From Sporosarcina trichiuri (GTDB lineage Bacteria > Bacillota > Bacilli > Bacillales_A > Planococcaceae), in assembly GCF_030406775.1 (NCBI RefSeq), contig NZ_CP129119.1:2759501-2823500 (forward strand): a DNA stretch of 64,000 nt, given 5' to 3'. This document shows positions 53,243 to 61,322 of this stretch, in pieces (position 1 is the stretch's first letter; each line of letters starts with the position of its first letter). The notes under the pieces are model-generated. The model saw only the letters and a list, made by a program, of their open reading frames with translations, searched no databases and was not told where the DNA came from. The translations under genes were made by a program, and so were the position numbers.

Positions 53243-54256
53243 ATGCGGAGCAGACTAGTTGCGGTGTTGTTGGGTGCAGTTCTTTTGTTGCTTACAGCGT
53301 GCGGGGCGCCGTCCAAGGAAGACGTCGTCAAAAAATTGAGCGGAAAGTGGAATGATTCCAGTGGGTATGACCTGCAGGCCACCATGGAAATCAAGACCGG
53401 GGAAGAGCCGCGGACGTACGATGTGAATGTTTGGCACACGAAACCGGACTTCTACAAGGTGGATGTTTCACAACAGGGGAAAGATGAATCGCAGCTGATC
53501 GTCCGGAACGAAGAAGGGGTCTTCGTCGTGACGCCTTCCCTCGGAAAAACGTACAAATTCCAAAGTGACTGGCCGGCACAGAACAGTCAGGCTTACCTGA
53601 TCAGCACACTCTCGGATGACATCAAAGCCGACAAGAAGTCGACGATGACCGAAAAAGACAAAACGTATGTCTTTGAAACGGCGACCCGCAACAACCAGAA
53701 AGCGGTATTGCCGACACAGCAGATCCATATTGATAAGAAGACACTGCTGCCGACGCATGTTACGCTTCTCGATGAAAACAAAGAGGAGAAAATCCGGGTG
53801 ACATTCAAGAAGATTACACTTGGTGTAAAACGCGATGCGAAGGATTATGCAGTGGAAATGGAAAACATGGATCACGAGAAAAAAGACGAGAAACCGAAAG
53901 GCGACGATAAGAAAGCTGAGCTGGAAACGTACTACCCGACTGCCCAGTTCGAAGGTGTCACACTGTTGAGCGAAGAAACGGTCGAGGCTGATTCGGGATC
54001 ACGCCTATTCCTATCTTATGGCGGCGGCGGTAAAGAGTTCGTCATCGTCCAGGAACCGGCAGTGGCGATGGATAATCAACTGCCTGTCTCGGTTGAAGGT
54101 GATCCGGTCGATCTCGGATTCACGGTCGCGGCGCTGTCCGGTCAGACAATCCGCTGGGAACAGGACGGCATCTCATTCTACGCAGCATCGGAATCCCTCA
54201 GCGAAGGGGAGCTCATCCAAGTGGCGTCTTCGATGCAGCCGAACGTCGTCAAATAA
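53243..54256 (+). CDS. ydcC: Lipoprotein YdcC (LolA/DUF4367-like)
   Basis: A 337-residue lipoprotein with signal peptide and lipobox LLLTAC (Cys at 20), then a beta-rich domain like outer-membrane lipoprotein carriers (YDLQATMEIKTGEEPRTYDVNVWHTKPDFYKVDV). A charged Lys/Asp/Glu linker (about 210-226) precedes a C-terminal DUF4367-type domain. It matches YdcC of B. subtilis by position and layout; the function is unknown. AATAGGAGAGGATG precedes the ATG. Confidence 0.85.
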   Translation: MRSRLVAVLLGAVLLLLTACGAPSKEDVVKKLSGKWNDSSGYDLQATMEIKTGEEPRTYDVNVWHTKPDFYKVDVSQQGKDESQLIVRNEEGVFVVTPSLGKTYKFQSDWPAQNSQAYLISTLSDDIKADKKSTMTEKDKTYVFETATRNNQKAVLPTQQIHIDKKTLLPTHVTLLDENKEEKIRVTFKKITLGVKRDAKDYAVEMENMDHEKKDEKPKGDDKKAELETYYPTAQFEGVTLLSEETVEADSGSRLFLSYGGGGKEFVIVQEPAVAMDNQLPVSVEGDPVDLGFTVAALSGQTIRWEQDGISFYAASESLSEGELIQVASSMQPNVVK

Positions 54257-54343
54257 GACAGCGTGACCGCACATATCCTCTGAATTGACGCATCGCCCTT
54301 TCAGGATGATAATAATCATACCGATTCTGAAAGGGTGATCGTT

Positions 54344-55468
54344 ATGAGGCAGCGTGCAGAGTACCGGCCGACACGGGCAATCATAGACCTGGCGGCAATA
54401 GAGTCCAACGTAAAGAATCTCAAGACCGCACTTCCCTGCCGCACCGCCATAATAGCCGTCGTCAAGGCGGATGGCTACGGACACGGCGCCTCCGAATGTG
54501 CCAGAGCGGCGCTTCGGGCAGGGGCATCCATGGTATCCGTCGCCACACCGGACGAGGCGCTTGTACTGCGGGAAGACGGCATAGAAGAACCGATCCTGGT
54601 CATGGGACCGGCTCCTGTTTCATTTGTCCCTGAAGCGATCCGCCGCCGCATCGTCCTGACTGTCCCTGGAATTTCCTGGGCGAAAGAAACGGCGGCATTT
54701 CTGAAAGGTTCCAGAGAAACATTGCATGTCCATGTAAAATTTGACACAGGAATGGGCAGAATAGGGATCAGGGACGAACGGGAGGCAGAGGAACTTGCTG
54801 AACTCCTGGCGTCCGCTCCTTCAATCCAAGTGGACGGTGCATTCACACACTTTGCGCGCGCAGATGAAGAGGACCCCTCCAAAACGAAACAGCAGTTCAG
54901 CCGTTTCCTGGATGTTCTCTCGGTATTCCCCGAGAGACCAGCATGCGTGCACGCGGCAAACAGTGCCGCAGCATTCCGTTTTCCGGAATACGCCCTGGAC
55001 GCTGTGCGGTTCGGCATCGGGATGTATGGAATTCCACCGAGTGACGTCATCGCAAGGCGGCTCCCGTTTCCGCTGAAACGTGCGCTGCGTCTCGAAACGG
55101 AAGCTGCTTACGTCAAACGGGCTGAAGAAGGCGAAACGATCAGCTACGGCAGCACGTACGCCGCACATGAAGGAGAATGGATTGCCACGCTTCCGATCGG
55201 ATATGCAGACGGCCTGAAGCGGAATCTCCGGGAGCAGCAAGTGCTTGTCCGCGGAATCCGGATTCCTATAGCAGGAGCAATCTGCATGGACCAATGTATG
55301 ATCACCCTGCCGATGGAAATTCCGGAAGGGGAACCAGTCGTCCTGATCGGCACCCAGCAAGGCGAAGAAATAAAGATGGAAGAATGGGCCGATCGTCTTG
55401 GGACAATACCCTATGAAATCGCTGTGACGATCGGCGGACGTGTACAAAGACAGTATATCAGGGGATAA
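54344..55468 (+). CDS. alr: Alanine racemase
   Basis: A 374-residue PLP enzyme making D-alanine for peptidoglycan and supplying ddl upstream. The PLP lysine is Lys41 in AVVKADGYGHGA. The second catalytic residue, Tyr, lies in ISYGSTYAAHEGEW, and GAICMDQCMI is a further landmark. The ATG at 54344 has GAAAGGGTGATC upstream; a GTG 9 nt earlier directly abuts that site and is rejected. Confidence 0.95.
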   Translation: MRQRAEYRPTRAIIDLAAIESNVKNLKTALPCRTAIIAVVKADGYGHGASECARAALRAGASMVSVATPDEALVLREDGIEEPILVMGPAPVSFVPEAIRRRIVLTVPGISWAKETAAFLKGSRETLHVHVKFDTGMGRIGIRDEREAEELAELLASAPSIQVDGAFTHFARADEEDPSKTKQQFSRFLDVLSVFPERPACVHAANSAAAFRFPEYALDAVRFGIGMYGIPPSDVIARRLPFPLKRALRLETEAAYVKRAEEGETISYGSTYAAHEGEWIATLPIGYADGLKRNLREQQVLVRGIRIPIAGAICMDQCMITLPMEIPEGEPVVLIGTQQGEEIKMEEWADRLGTIPYEIAVTIGGRVQRQYIRG

Positions 55469-55549
55469 GCCGGCACTCTAACACTCTCGCACTTTCGACA
55501 AATTTCCGTACCGAATCTCATACCTTGTCGCTATATTTCCTGTTTTGTC

Positions 55550-55578
55550 TTTTCATTGTCGAACTCCAATGGTAAGAT
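55550..55578 (+). promoter_or_regulatory. Promoter of the ndoAI-ndoA module
   Basis: TTTTCA and TAAGAT are 17 nt apart, with an extended -10 (TGGTAAGAT). It lies about 48 nt before the antitoxin start. Confidence 0.45.
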
Positions 55579-55625
55579 GAACTTGTATAGAAATGAGGAA
55601 CGGGTCTTTGTCGGAGGTGCTTGAG

Positions 55626-55904
55626 TTGAATGGTAACCAGAACAATAGAGAACTGCTTATTGAAATCCCCAACAATATGCTGAAACAAAATGAACAGACG
55701 ATCGTCCATCAGGAGCAGCAGGGAGATTTCGGATATTACTCGGCGAAGCGTGTGAGGACTGATTGTGAGCTGACGACAATCAGGGAAGAGATGATGCGCG
55801 GATACGTGGAAATGTCGCAAATCAATCTCGGCATCGCAGCTGAATGTCTGCATGCGGAATTCGAAGCTCAGCATACGGTGGAACGAATCGTAAGCGGAGG
55901 ATGA
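55626..55904 (+). CDS. ndoAI: Antitoxin EndoAI (MazE-type), divergent N-terminus
   Basis: A 92-residue antitoxin. The C-terminal 38 residues ([15 protein letters not shown] and on to [10 protein letters not shown]) follow B. subtilis EndoAI closely; this part wraps the toxin. The N-terminal DNA-binding part ([15 protein letters not shown]) keeps the strand pattern but little of the usual RHH sequence. The TTG at 55626 has GGAGGTG 6 nt upstream; an ATG at 55593 lies before that site and is rejected. It lies 4 nt before ndoA. Confidence 0.85.
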   Translation: MNGNQNNRELLIEIPNNMLKQNEQTIVHQEQQGDFGYYSAKRVRTDCELTTIREEMMRGYVEMSQINLGIAAECLHAEFEAQHTVERIVSGG

Positions 55905-55908
55905 AAAG

Positions 55909-56259
55909 TTGGCAATTAAACGCGGAGATGTCTTTTTTGCGGATTTGTCGCCTGTTGTCGGTTCTGAACAGGGCGGCACACGGCCGGTCCTCGTCATCCA
56001 GAACGATATCGGGAACCGGTTCAGCCCGACTGTGATCGTTGCGGCGATCACAGCCCAAATACAAAAAGCCAAACTGCCGACTCATGTGGAGATTGATGCG
56101 GAGCGTCATGGATTCGAGCGGGATTCCGTTATCCTGCTCGAGCAAGTCCGCACACTCGACAAGTCGAGACTGACCGATAAGATCACACACCTGGACCAGC
56201 ATGTCATGCAAAAGGTGGATGCGGCACTCGAGGTGAGCTTCGGCTTGACCAATATCTAG
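55909..56259 (+). CDS. ndoA: mRNA interferase EndoA (MazF family toxin)
   Basis: A 116-residue sequence-specific endoribonuclease that, in B. subtilis, cleaves at UACAU. It begins [35 protein letters not shown], with the conserved catalytic arginine in TRPVLV and the threonine in AAITAQ. A TTG start follows GCGGAGG with 8-nt spacing. It forms a toxin-antitoxin pair with the preceding gene, upstream of the sigB operon as in Bacillus and Staphylococcus. Confidence 0.95.
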   Translation: MAIKRGDVFFADLSPVVGSEQGGTRPVLVIQNDIGNRFSPTVIVAAITAQIQKAKLPTHVEIDAERHGFERDSVILLEQVRTLDKSRLTDKITHLDQHVMQKVDAALEVSFGLTNI

Positions 56260-56279
56260 GCATACATAACAAAGAAATT

Positions 56280-56311
56280 CATTCCGTCTCTTTAACGGGA
56301 TGGATTTTTTT
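56280..56311 (+). terminator. Terminator after ndoA
   Basis: CATTCCGT and ACGGGATG (one G-U pair) are followed by GA and seven T. Confidence 0.8.
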
Positions 56312-56401
56312 GTACAGAAAAGATGCCTCTGGACCGTTTATCCGTTATACTAAAGAGTAAACAGTGAACGCAGCAGTATGAGAGGGAGGACAAGGCAGAT
56401 T

Positions 56402-57229
56402 ATGAACAGCAAAATGAGGTCCGTCGTGAACGAGCACATGGACACGATCATAGATAAATGGATAGAGATGATGAAGGAAGAGAAGGGGGAGCGTTTCTTC
56501 CATTTCATGCCCCAGCATCTTGTCGAAAAGACAAGCCGTGAGTTCACGACACTTATGACTTCCAACATAAATGAGGACCAGTCCGTGCAGAACAACGAAC
56601 GGCTGGACGATTTCACGGAGAAGGTCGTCCGGTTCGGATGGTCCATCAAATTCGTGAACAAAGCAATCGATAATTTTGCTTCAGTCGTATTCAATCTGCT
56701 TGAAGACGAAGAAGTGATCACTGAGCAGAACCTCCGTATCTTCATGGGCGTCTTCACCAGCTGGATCAACCCGCTGCGGGAGAGCATCATCGAAGCATAT
56801 GCCATTAAGTGGGAACAGACCGACACATTACAGAAAGTCGCTCTTCAGGAGCTGTCTGCTTCTCTGATTCCTGTTGTGGAAAAAGTATCGATCATGCCCC
56901 TCGTCGGCACGATCGATACGGAACGGGCGAAGCTGATCATGGAAAACCTGCTGGAAGGGGTTGTCGAACAGCGGGCGGAAGTCGTGCTGCTGGATATTAC
57001 AGGTGTTCCGGTCGTCGATACGATGGTCGCCCATCACATCATCCAGGCCGCTGATGCGGTGCGTCTTGTCGGCGCCAAATGCATGCTCGTCGGTATACGC
57101 CCGGAGATTGCCCAGACTATCGTCGCACTGGGCATCAATTTGAGTGATTTTACAACAACCAGCACACTGCGCAGAGGGATGGCGGAAGCGCTGAGTCTGA
57201 CAAACCGAGAAATTGTGGAGGTTGAGTAA
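56402..57229 (+). CDS. rsbR: Stressosome co-antagonist RsbR
   Basis: A 275-residue stressosome protein: an N-terminal non-haem-globin sensor domain (about 1-140) and a C-terminal STAS domain (about 155-265). The RsbT phosphorylation threonines are Thr173 (GTIDTERAK) and Thr207 (VPVVDTMVA), equivalent to Thr171 and Thr205 in B. subtilis RsbRA. With RsbS it forms the stress-sensing core that holds RsbT. The ATG at 56402 is preferred over 56378 because GAGGGAGGAC lies between the two. Confidence 0.95.
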   Translation: MNSKMRSVVNEHMDTIIDKWIEMMKEEKGERFFHFMPQHLVEKTSREFTTLMTSNINEDQSVQNNERLDDFTEKVVRFGWSIKFVNKAIDNFASVVFNLLEDEEVITEQNLRIFMGVFTSWINPLRESIIEAYAIKWEQTDTLQKVALQELSASLIPVVEKVSIMPLVGTIDTERAKLIMENLLEGVVEQRAEVVLLDITGVPVVDTMVAHHIIQAADAVRLVGAKCMLVGIRPEIAQTIVALGINLSDFTTTSTLRRGMAEALSLTNREIVEVE

Positions 57230-57231
57230 TT

Positions 57232-57594
57232 ATGAATGTCCGGATACCAATTTTGAAACTAGATGAAGTGTTGATCGTATCGATTCAATGGGAACTGGAT
57301 GATCAGACAGCAATCCAGTTCCAGGAGGACCTGCTGAACAAGATGCACGAAACAACCGCAAGAGGTGTGGTCATCGACCTGACGTCGATCGATTTCATCG
57401 ATTCATTCATAGCAAAAGTACTCGGCGACGTAATCAGTATGTCAAGCCTCATGGGTGCGAAAGTCGTCATCACCGGAATCCAGCCGGCTGTAGCCATTAC
57501 GCTCATTGAGCTCGGCATCCGTCTTGAAAACGTGATGACAGCCCTCGATCTTGAAAACGGACTTACGAAGCTGCGTAAAGAATTGGAGGCCTGA
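57232..57594 (+). CDS. rsbS: Stressosome scaffold RsbS
   Basis: A 120-residue STAS protein that traps RsbT until phosphorylated; the phospho-serine is Ser58 in [14 protein letters not shown]. It lies 2 nt after rsbR behind GGAGGTTGAG. Confidence 0.95.
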   Translation: MNVRIPILKLDEVLIVSIQWELDDQTAIQFQEDLLNKMHETTARGVVIDLTSIDFIDSFIAKVLGDVISMSSLMGAKVVITGIQPAVAITLIELGIRLENVMTALDLENGLTKLRKELEA

Positions 57595-57596
57595 CT

Positions 57597-57998
57597 ATGG
57601 ACAACCGGTCTTCTGTAGAGATTTTCACGGAATGGGATATTGTTGCTGCACGACAGCTCGGCCGAAATGAAGCGAAAAACTCCGGATTCGGAACAGTGGA
57701 CCAAGCGCGTATCACGACTGCAATCAGTGAGTTGGCGCGTAACATCTATTTGTATGCCGGAAAAGGCAAGATTGAAATCGAGCGGCTTTCGACAGACGGC
57801 ATGAAAGGCATCACGATCATCGCCTCGGACGAGGGACCGGGGATCCCGGACATGCGCAAAGTGATGGAAGACGGATTCTCCACATCCGGAGGCCTCGGTG
57901 CGGGAATGCCGGGCGTCAAACGTTTGATGGACGACTTTAAAGTGGAATCAGAAGTCGGGAAGGGAACAACGATCACCGCTACGAAGTGGCTGCGATAA
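57597..57998 (+). CDS. rsbT: Serine/threonine kinase RsbT
   Basis: A 133-residue GHKL kinase that phosphorylates RsbR and RsbS and then activates the phosphatase RsbU. Nucleotide motifs: the N-box in AISELARNIYLYA, SDEGPGIPDM and GLGAGMPGVKRLMDD. GGAGGCCTGACT precedes the ATG. Confidence 0.95.
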   Translation: MDNRSSVEIFTEWDIVAARQLGRNEAKNSGFGTVDQARITTAISELARNIYLYAGKGKIEIERLSTDGMKGITIIASDEGPGIPDMRKVMEDGFSTSGGLGAGMPGVKRLMDDFKVESEVGKGTTITATKWLR

Positions 57999-58010
57999 GG
58001 AGATTGACAA

Positions 58011-59012
58011 ATGGTTCGAGACGTTGGAAAACAGTATGATGAACTGTTGAAGAAATACATCGCCAATGAGGATGAAACCGATCTGTATGCAGCGCAGCAA
58101 GTGAGCCGGAAATTCATCGAATACAAAATTTCGCCCGAAGAGGTCATCAGTCTCCATAAGACTTCCGTAGAGGAGATTTTCCCGGATCTCGCTGCACGTA
58201 TCGGACCGTCCTATGATTTCCTGATCGAGGTAATGATCCATTACGGCCTTGCGCTCATGGAACACCAGAGCCTCGTTCGTAAACAGGAAGCGATGCAGAT
58301 CGAGATGGATGTGGCAGTCAAAGTACAGGATATGCTCCTTGAGACATCGGTCCCGAAAGTCTGCGGATTGGATATTGGTGTCGTGAGCAAGCCGGCGAAA
58401 AAGATGAGCGGCGACTATGTCTATTTCATCGAGCAGGAGAACGGCGAAGCGTGTGTGGCGGTTGCGGATGTGATGGGGAAAGGATTGCCTGCTGCCTTAT
58501 GCATGTCGATGATCAAGTTCGGCATGGACAGTCTGCGTGAGAAAGCGACAGAACCGCACCATGTTCTGCAGGTCATCAATCAGATCGTTGAAAAGAGTAT
58601 GGACGATTCGATGTTCATCTCCATGTTCTATGCCAAATACGACGGCGCTCATAACAGATTCACCTATGGCTCTGCGGGGCATGAGCCTGCACTGCTGTAC
58701 CGTGCATCGGAAGACCGCTTCATGGAACTCGACTCGAAAGGACTGCTTCTCGGTATCCGGAAAGAGGTCGAATTCGAACAGAAGTCTGTCGAGCTGCAGC
58801 CTGGCGATTTCATCGTCATGCTGACCGATGGGGTGACAGAAGGGCGGAATGCCGAAGGGTTCATCAGCGAGGATGTCATTTTCGATATGCTGAGAAGCGT
58901 CAGAGAGCAGCCGGCGCAGCAGATCGTCGATTACATGTATACAGAGCTCTTCAAGATGCAGAATTATATGCTTCATGACGATTTCACTTTAGTTCTGTTT
59001 AAAAAGGAATAG
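58011..59012 (+). CDS. rsbU: PP2C phosphatase RsbU
   Basis: A 333-residue phosphatase. The N-terminal helical domain (about 1-85) binds RsbT, and the C-terminal PPM/PP2C domain has the metal-binding aspartates in KKMSGDYVYF, VADVMGKGLPAAL and LTDGVTEGRNAEG. It dephosphorylates RsbV to free SigB. AAGGAGATTG precedes the ATG. Confidence 0.95.
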   Translation: MVRDVGKQYDELLKKYIANEDETDLYAAQQVSRKFIEYKISPEEVISLHKTSVEEIFPDLAARIGPSYDFLIEVMIHYGLALMEHQSLVRKQEAMQIEMDVAVKVQDMLLETSVPKVCGLDIGVVSKPAKKMSGDYVYFIEQENGEACVAVADVMGKGLPAALCMSMIKFGMDSLREKATEPHHVLQVINQIVEKSMDDSMFISMFYAKYDGAHNRFTYGSAGHEPALLYRASEDRFMELDSKGLLLGIRKEVEFEQKSVELQPGDFIVMLTDGVTEGRNAEGFISEDVIFDMLRSVREQPAQQIVDYMYTELFKMQNYMLHDDFTLVLFKKE

Positions 59013-59015
59013 GAT

Positions 59016-59040
59016 GTTTAACGGCGTGCCCAGCGGGTAT
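59016..59040 (+). promoter_or_regulatory. SigB promoter for rsbV-rsbW-sigB-rsbX
   Basis: GTTTAA, 13 nt, GGGTAT is a perfect match to the SigB consensus, at the place of the autoregulatory promoter known from B. subtilis. It gives a positive feedback loop. Confidence 0.92.
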
Positions 59041-59095
59041 AAACCACTTTAGAGGTCTAATTCAATTTAGAACAGAAAGTATGGGGTGCAGATAA

Positions 59096-59434
59096 ATGAA
59101 TTTACAAGTCGATGTACAGGAAAAAGACTGTGTGCATGTTTTTAAGATTGTCGGAGAAATAGATGCCTTTACAGCGCCTATTCTGAAAGAACGGCTAGAC
59201 CAGGTGGCTGACCAGCCGGAATGCCAGGCGGTGCTCGATTTTTCGGAAGTCGACTATATGGACAGCACAGGACTTGGCGTATTCGTTGCATTTTATAAAA
59301 AAGTGAAGGCGCTGGATGGCTCTGTCAAAATCACCGGCTTGAACAAACGTTTGAAACGCCTATTCGAAATCACGGGACTCGATGACATCGTAGAGATTGA
59401 AATGGAAAGTGGGGACGTAAATGGCACCGTTTGA
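59096..59434 (+). CDS. rsbV: Anti-anti-sigma factor RsbV
   Basis: A 112-residue STAS protein that binds RsbW when unphosphorylated; the target serine is Ser57 in VDYMDSTGLGVFVAF. It overlaps rsbW by 14 nt. Confidence 0.95.
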   Translation: MNLQVDVQEKDCVHVFKIVGEIDAFTAPILKERLDQVADQPECQAVLDFSEVDYMDSTGLGVFVAFYKKVKALDGSVKITGLNKRLKRLFEITGLDDIVEIEMESGDVNGTV

Positions 59435-59897
59435 CTACATCGAAATTAAGGTTCCTGCGAAAGCCGAGTATGTGGGCGTAGCACGACTGACAATTTCAGG
59501 ATTGGCAAGCCGATTGGGGTTTACATATGACGATATCGAGGATCTGAAGATTGCCTCCAGTGAAGCGATCACGAACGCTGTCCGGCATGCGTATGTTGAG
59601 GACGAAGAAGGTGAAATTGTAGTCGGCTGTGCATTATATGAGGACAAGCTGGAGATCATGGTGGCTGATCATGGACAGAGTTTCGACTTCGAAGAAACGA
59701 AAAAACAGGTAGGACCTTATACGGAAACCGAGTCCGATGTCCAACTGCTGCGCGAAGGAGGACTTGGGCTCTATCTGATGGAAACGCTGATGGATGAGGT
59801 GAAAGTCCATCATGAAAAAGGAGTCACTGTTTTCATGACCAAATATCTTGGCAGAGAGCGGGGCGAATTGGATGTCAAACAAACAGCCTACTCGTGA
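59421..59897 (+). CDS. rsbW: Anti-sigma-B factor and kinase RsbW
   Basis: A 158-residue GHKL kinase that binds SigB or phosphorylates RsbV. The N-box is LKIASSEAITNAVRHAY, and VADHGQSFDF and EGGLGLYLMETLMDEV complete the ATP site. GGGGACGTAA within the end of rsbV serves as its ribosome site. It overlaps sigB by 26 nt, which should keep the two in balance. Confidence 0.95.
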   Translation: MAPFDYIEIKVPAKAEYVGVARLTISGLASRLGFTYDDIEDLKIASSEAITNAVRHAYVEDEEGEIVVGCALYEDKLEIMVADHGQSFDFEETKKQVGPYTETESDVQLLREGGLGLYLMETLMDEVKVHHEKGVTVFMTKYLGRERGELDVKQTAYS

Positions 59898-60657
59898 TCC
59901 GCTTGTGCAGGAGCAAGTGCTTGAGTGGATACGCCGTTACCAGGAAACGGAAGACGAAGAAGCGCAGACACAGCTGGTTCTGCACTACGAACGGCTTGTC
60001 CAGTCGATTGCACGCAAATATTCCAAAGGGAAATCGTATCACGAAGACATCGCGCAAGTGGGGATGCTTGGACTGCTGGGTGCCATCCGCAGATATGACC
60101 CTGACTTTGGACGCAGTTTCGAAGCGTTTGCTGTCCCTACCATCATCGGGGAAATTAAACGATTCCTCCGGGACAAGACGTGGGCGGTTCACGTGCCGCG
60201 CCGCATCAAAGAACTCGGCCCGCGCATAAAGGCTACTGTCGAAACGCTGACAACTGAACTGCAGCGCTCTCCATTGGTGAGCGAAATTGCCGATTACCTC
60301 GAAGTGGATGAAGAATCCGTACTGGAAGCGATGGAAATGGGACGCAGCTACCAGGCACTTTCCATGGATCACACGCTGGAGGCTGATTCCGAGGGTGGCA
60401 CCGTTACGCTGTTTGATATTATCGGCTCGACTGATGAGGGCTATGAGAAAACGGACCAGCGGCTCCTTGTCGCAAATGCCCTGGATGTATTATCGGATAG
60501 GGAAAGACAGATTATCCAATATACATATATTGAACAGCTGAGCCAAAAAGAGACTGGGGAACTGCTTGGGATATCACAGATGCACGTATCGAGACTTCAG
60601 CGAAAAGCGATTAAAAAGCTTCAGGAAGCGATACTTGCGGCTGGCGGAGCTTCGTAA
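59872..60657 (+). CDS. sigB: General-stress sigma factor SigB
   Basis: A 261-residue sigma factor of the SigB/F/G group. Region 2 shows YHEDIAQVGMLGLLGAIRRYDPDFGRSFEAFAVPTIIGEIKRFLRD, and region 4 shows SDRERQIIQYTYIEQLSQKETGELLGISQMHVSRLQRKA. The ATG at 59872 lies within rsbW. Candidate target promoters in this window stand before rsbV, the lmo0937-like gene, the YtxH-like gene and the DJ-1 gene. Confidence 0.97.
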   Translation: MSNKQPTRDPLVQEQVLEWIRRYQETEDEEAQTQLVLHYERLVQSIARKYSKGKSYHEDIAQVGMLGLLGAIRRYDPDFGRSFEAFAVPTIIGEIKRFLRDKTWAVHVPRRIKELGPRIKATVETLTTELQRSPLVSEIADYLEVDEESVLEAMEMGRSYQALSMDHTLEADSEGGTVTLFDIIGSTDEGYEKTDQRLLVANALDVLSDRERQIIQYTYIEQLSQKETGELLGISQMHVSRLQRKAIKKLQEAILAAGGAS

Positions 60658-60658
60658 T

Positions 60659-61255
60659 ATGGAAGCGTTCAGAAACGATCATATCGAGGCCTATATATTC
60701 CAACAAGCCAAAGGTGGAAATCGTGACTCGGGCGACGTCTACTTCCTGCACTCTGAAGAGGACTACTTCGTGTGTGCGATTGCAGACGGACTGGGCAGCG
60801 GCGTACTGGCCCGGCAGTCGGCTGAAGTGATGCCGCAGATTCTGGAAGAACATCATGAAGAGACGATCGAAGAACTGCTCAGCCGCATCAACGAACACAT
60901 GGTGCAGAAAAGAGGCGCAGCCGTCGCAATCATCAAAGTGGATTATGCTAAAAAAACCATCCAGCACAGCTGTGTCGGCAATGTGCGTCTGTACATCCGC
61001 CAGCAGGATGGCAAGATGCTGTACCCGCTGCCAGTCATGGGATATCTGTCAGGACGTCCCCAAAAAATGAAAACACAAGAGTATTCATATGAGCATGGAG
61101 ATATCTTCTTCATGCATTCCGATGGCGTTGAATTGCGAAGTCCGAAAGCATTGCTGAGCCGCAGCGACGATCCGCTTGCGCTTTCTGAAATGGTGCGGGA
61201 AACCGTTAAACCGGGCGACGATGCGACATTCATCACAGGAACCCTGCTTCTGTAA
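60659..61255 (+). CDS. rsbX: PP2C phosphatase RsbX
   Basis: A 198-residue minimal PPM phosphatase that resets the stressosome by dephosphorylating RsbS and RsbR. Metal aspartates lie in NRDSGDVYF, AIADGLGSG, HSDGVEL and GDDATFI. It starts 1 nt after sigB behind GGCGGAG. Confidence 0.92.
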   Translation: MEAFRNDHIEAYIFQQAKGGNRDSGDVYFLHSEEDYFVCAIADGLGSGVLARQSAEVMPQILEEHHEETIEELLSRINEHMVQKRGAAVAIIKVDYAKKTIQHSCVGNVRLYIRQQDGKMLYPLPVMGYLSGRPQKMKTQEYSYEHGDIFFMHSDGVELRSPKALLSRSDDPLALSEMVRETVKPGDDATFITGTLLL

Positions 61256-61274
61256 GTGAGAAGCGGGCTTTTTT
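61243..61274 (+). terminator. Terminator of the sigB operon
   Basis: CCTGCTTCT and AGAAGCGGG pair around the rsbX stop codon (one G-U pair), followed by CTTTTTT. The hairpin starts inside the rsbX coding region. Confidence 0.8.
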
Positions 61275-61322
61275 GTAGTTGTTTTCATGGTAAACTGACT
61301 AGTACAGACAGGGGGAATGGAT

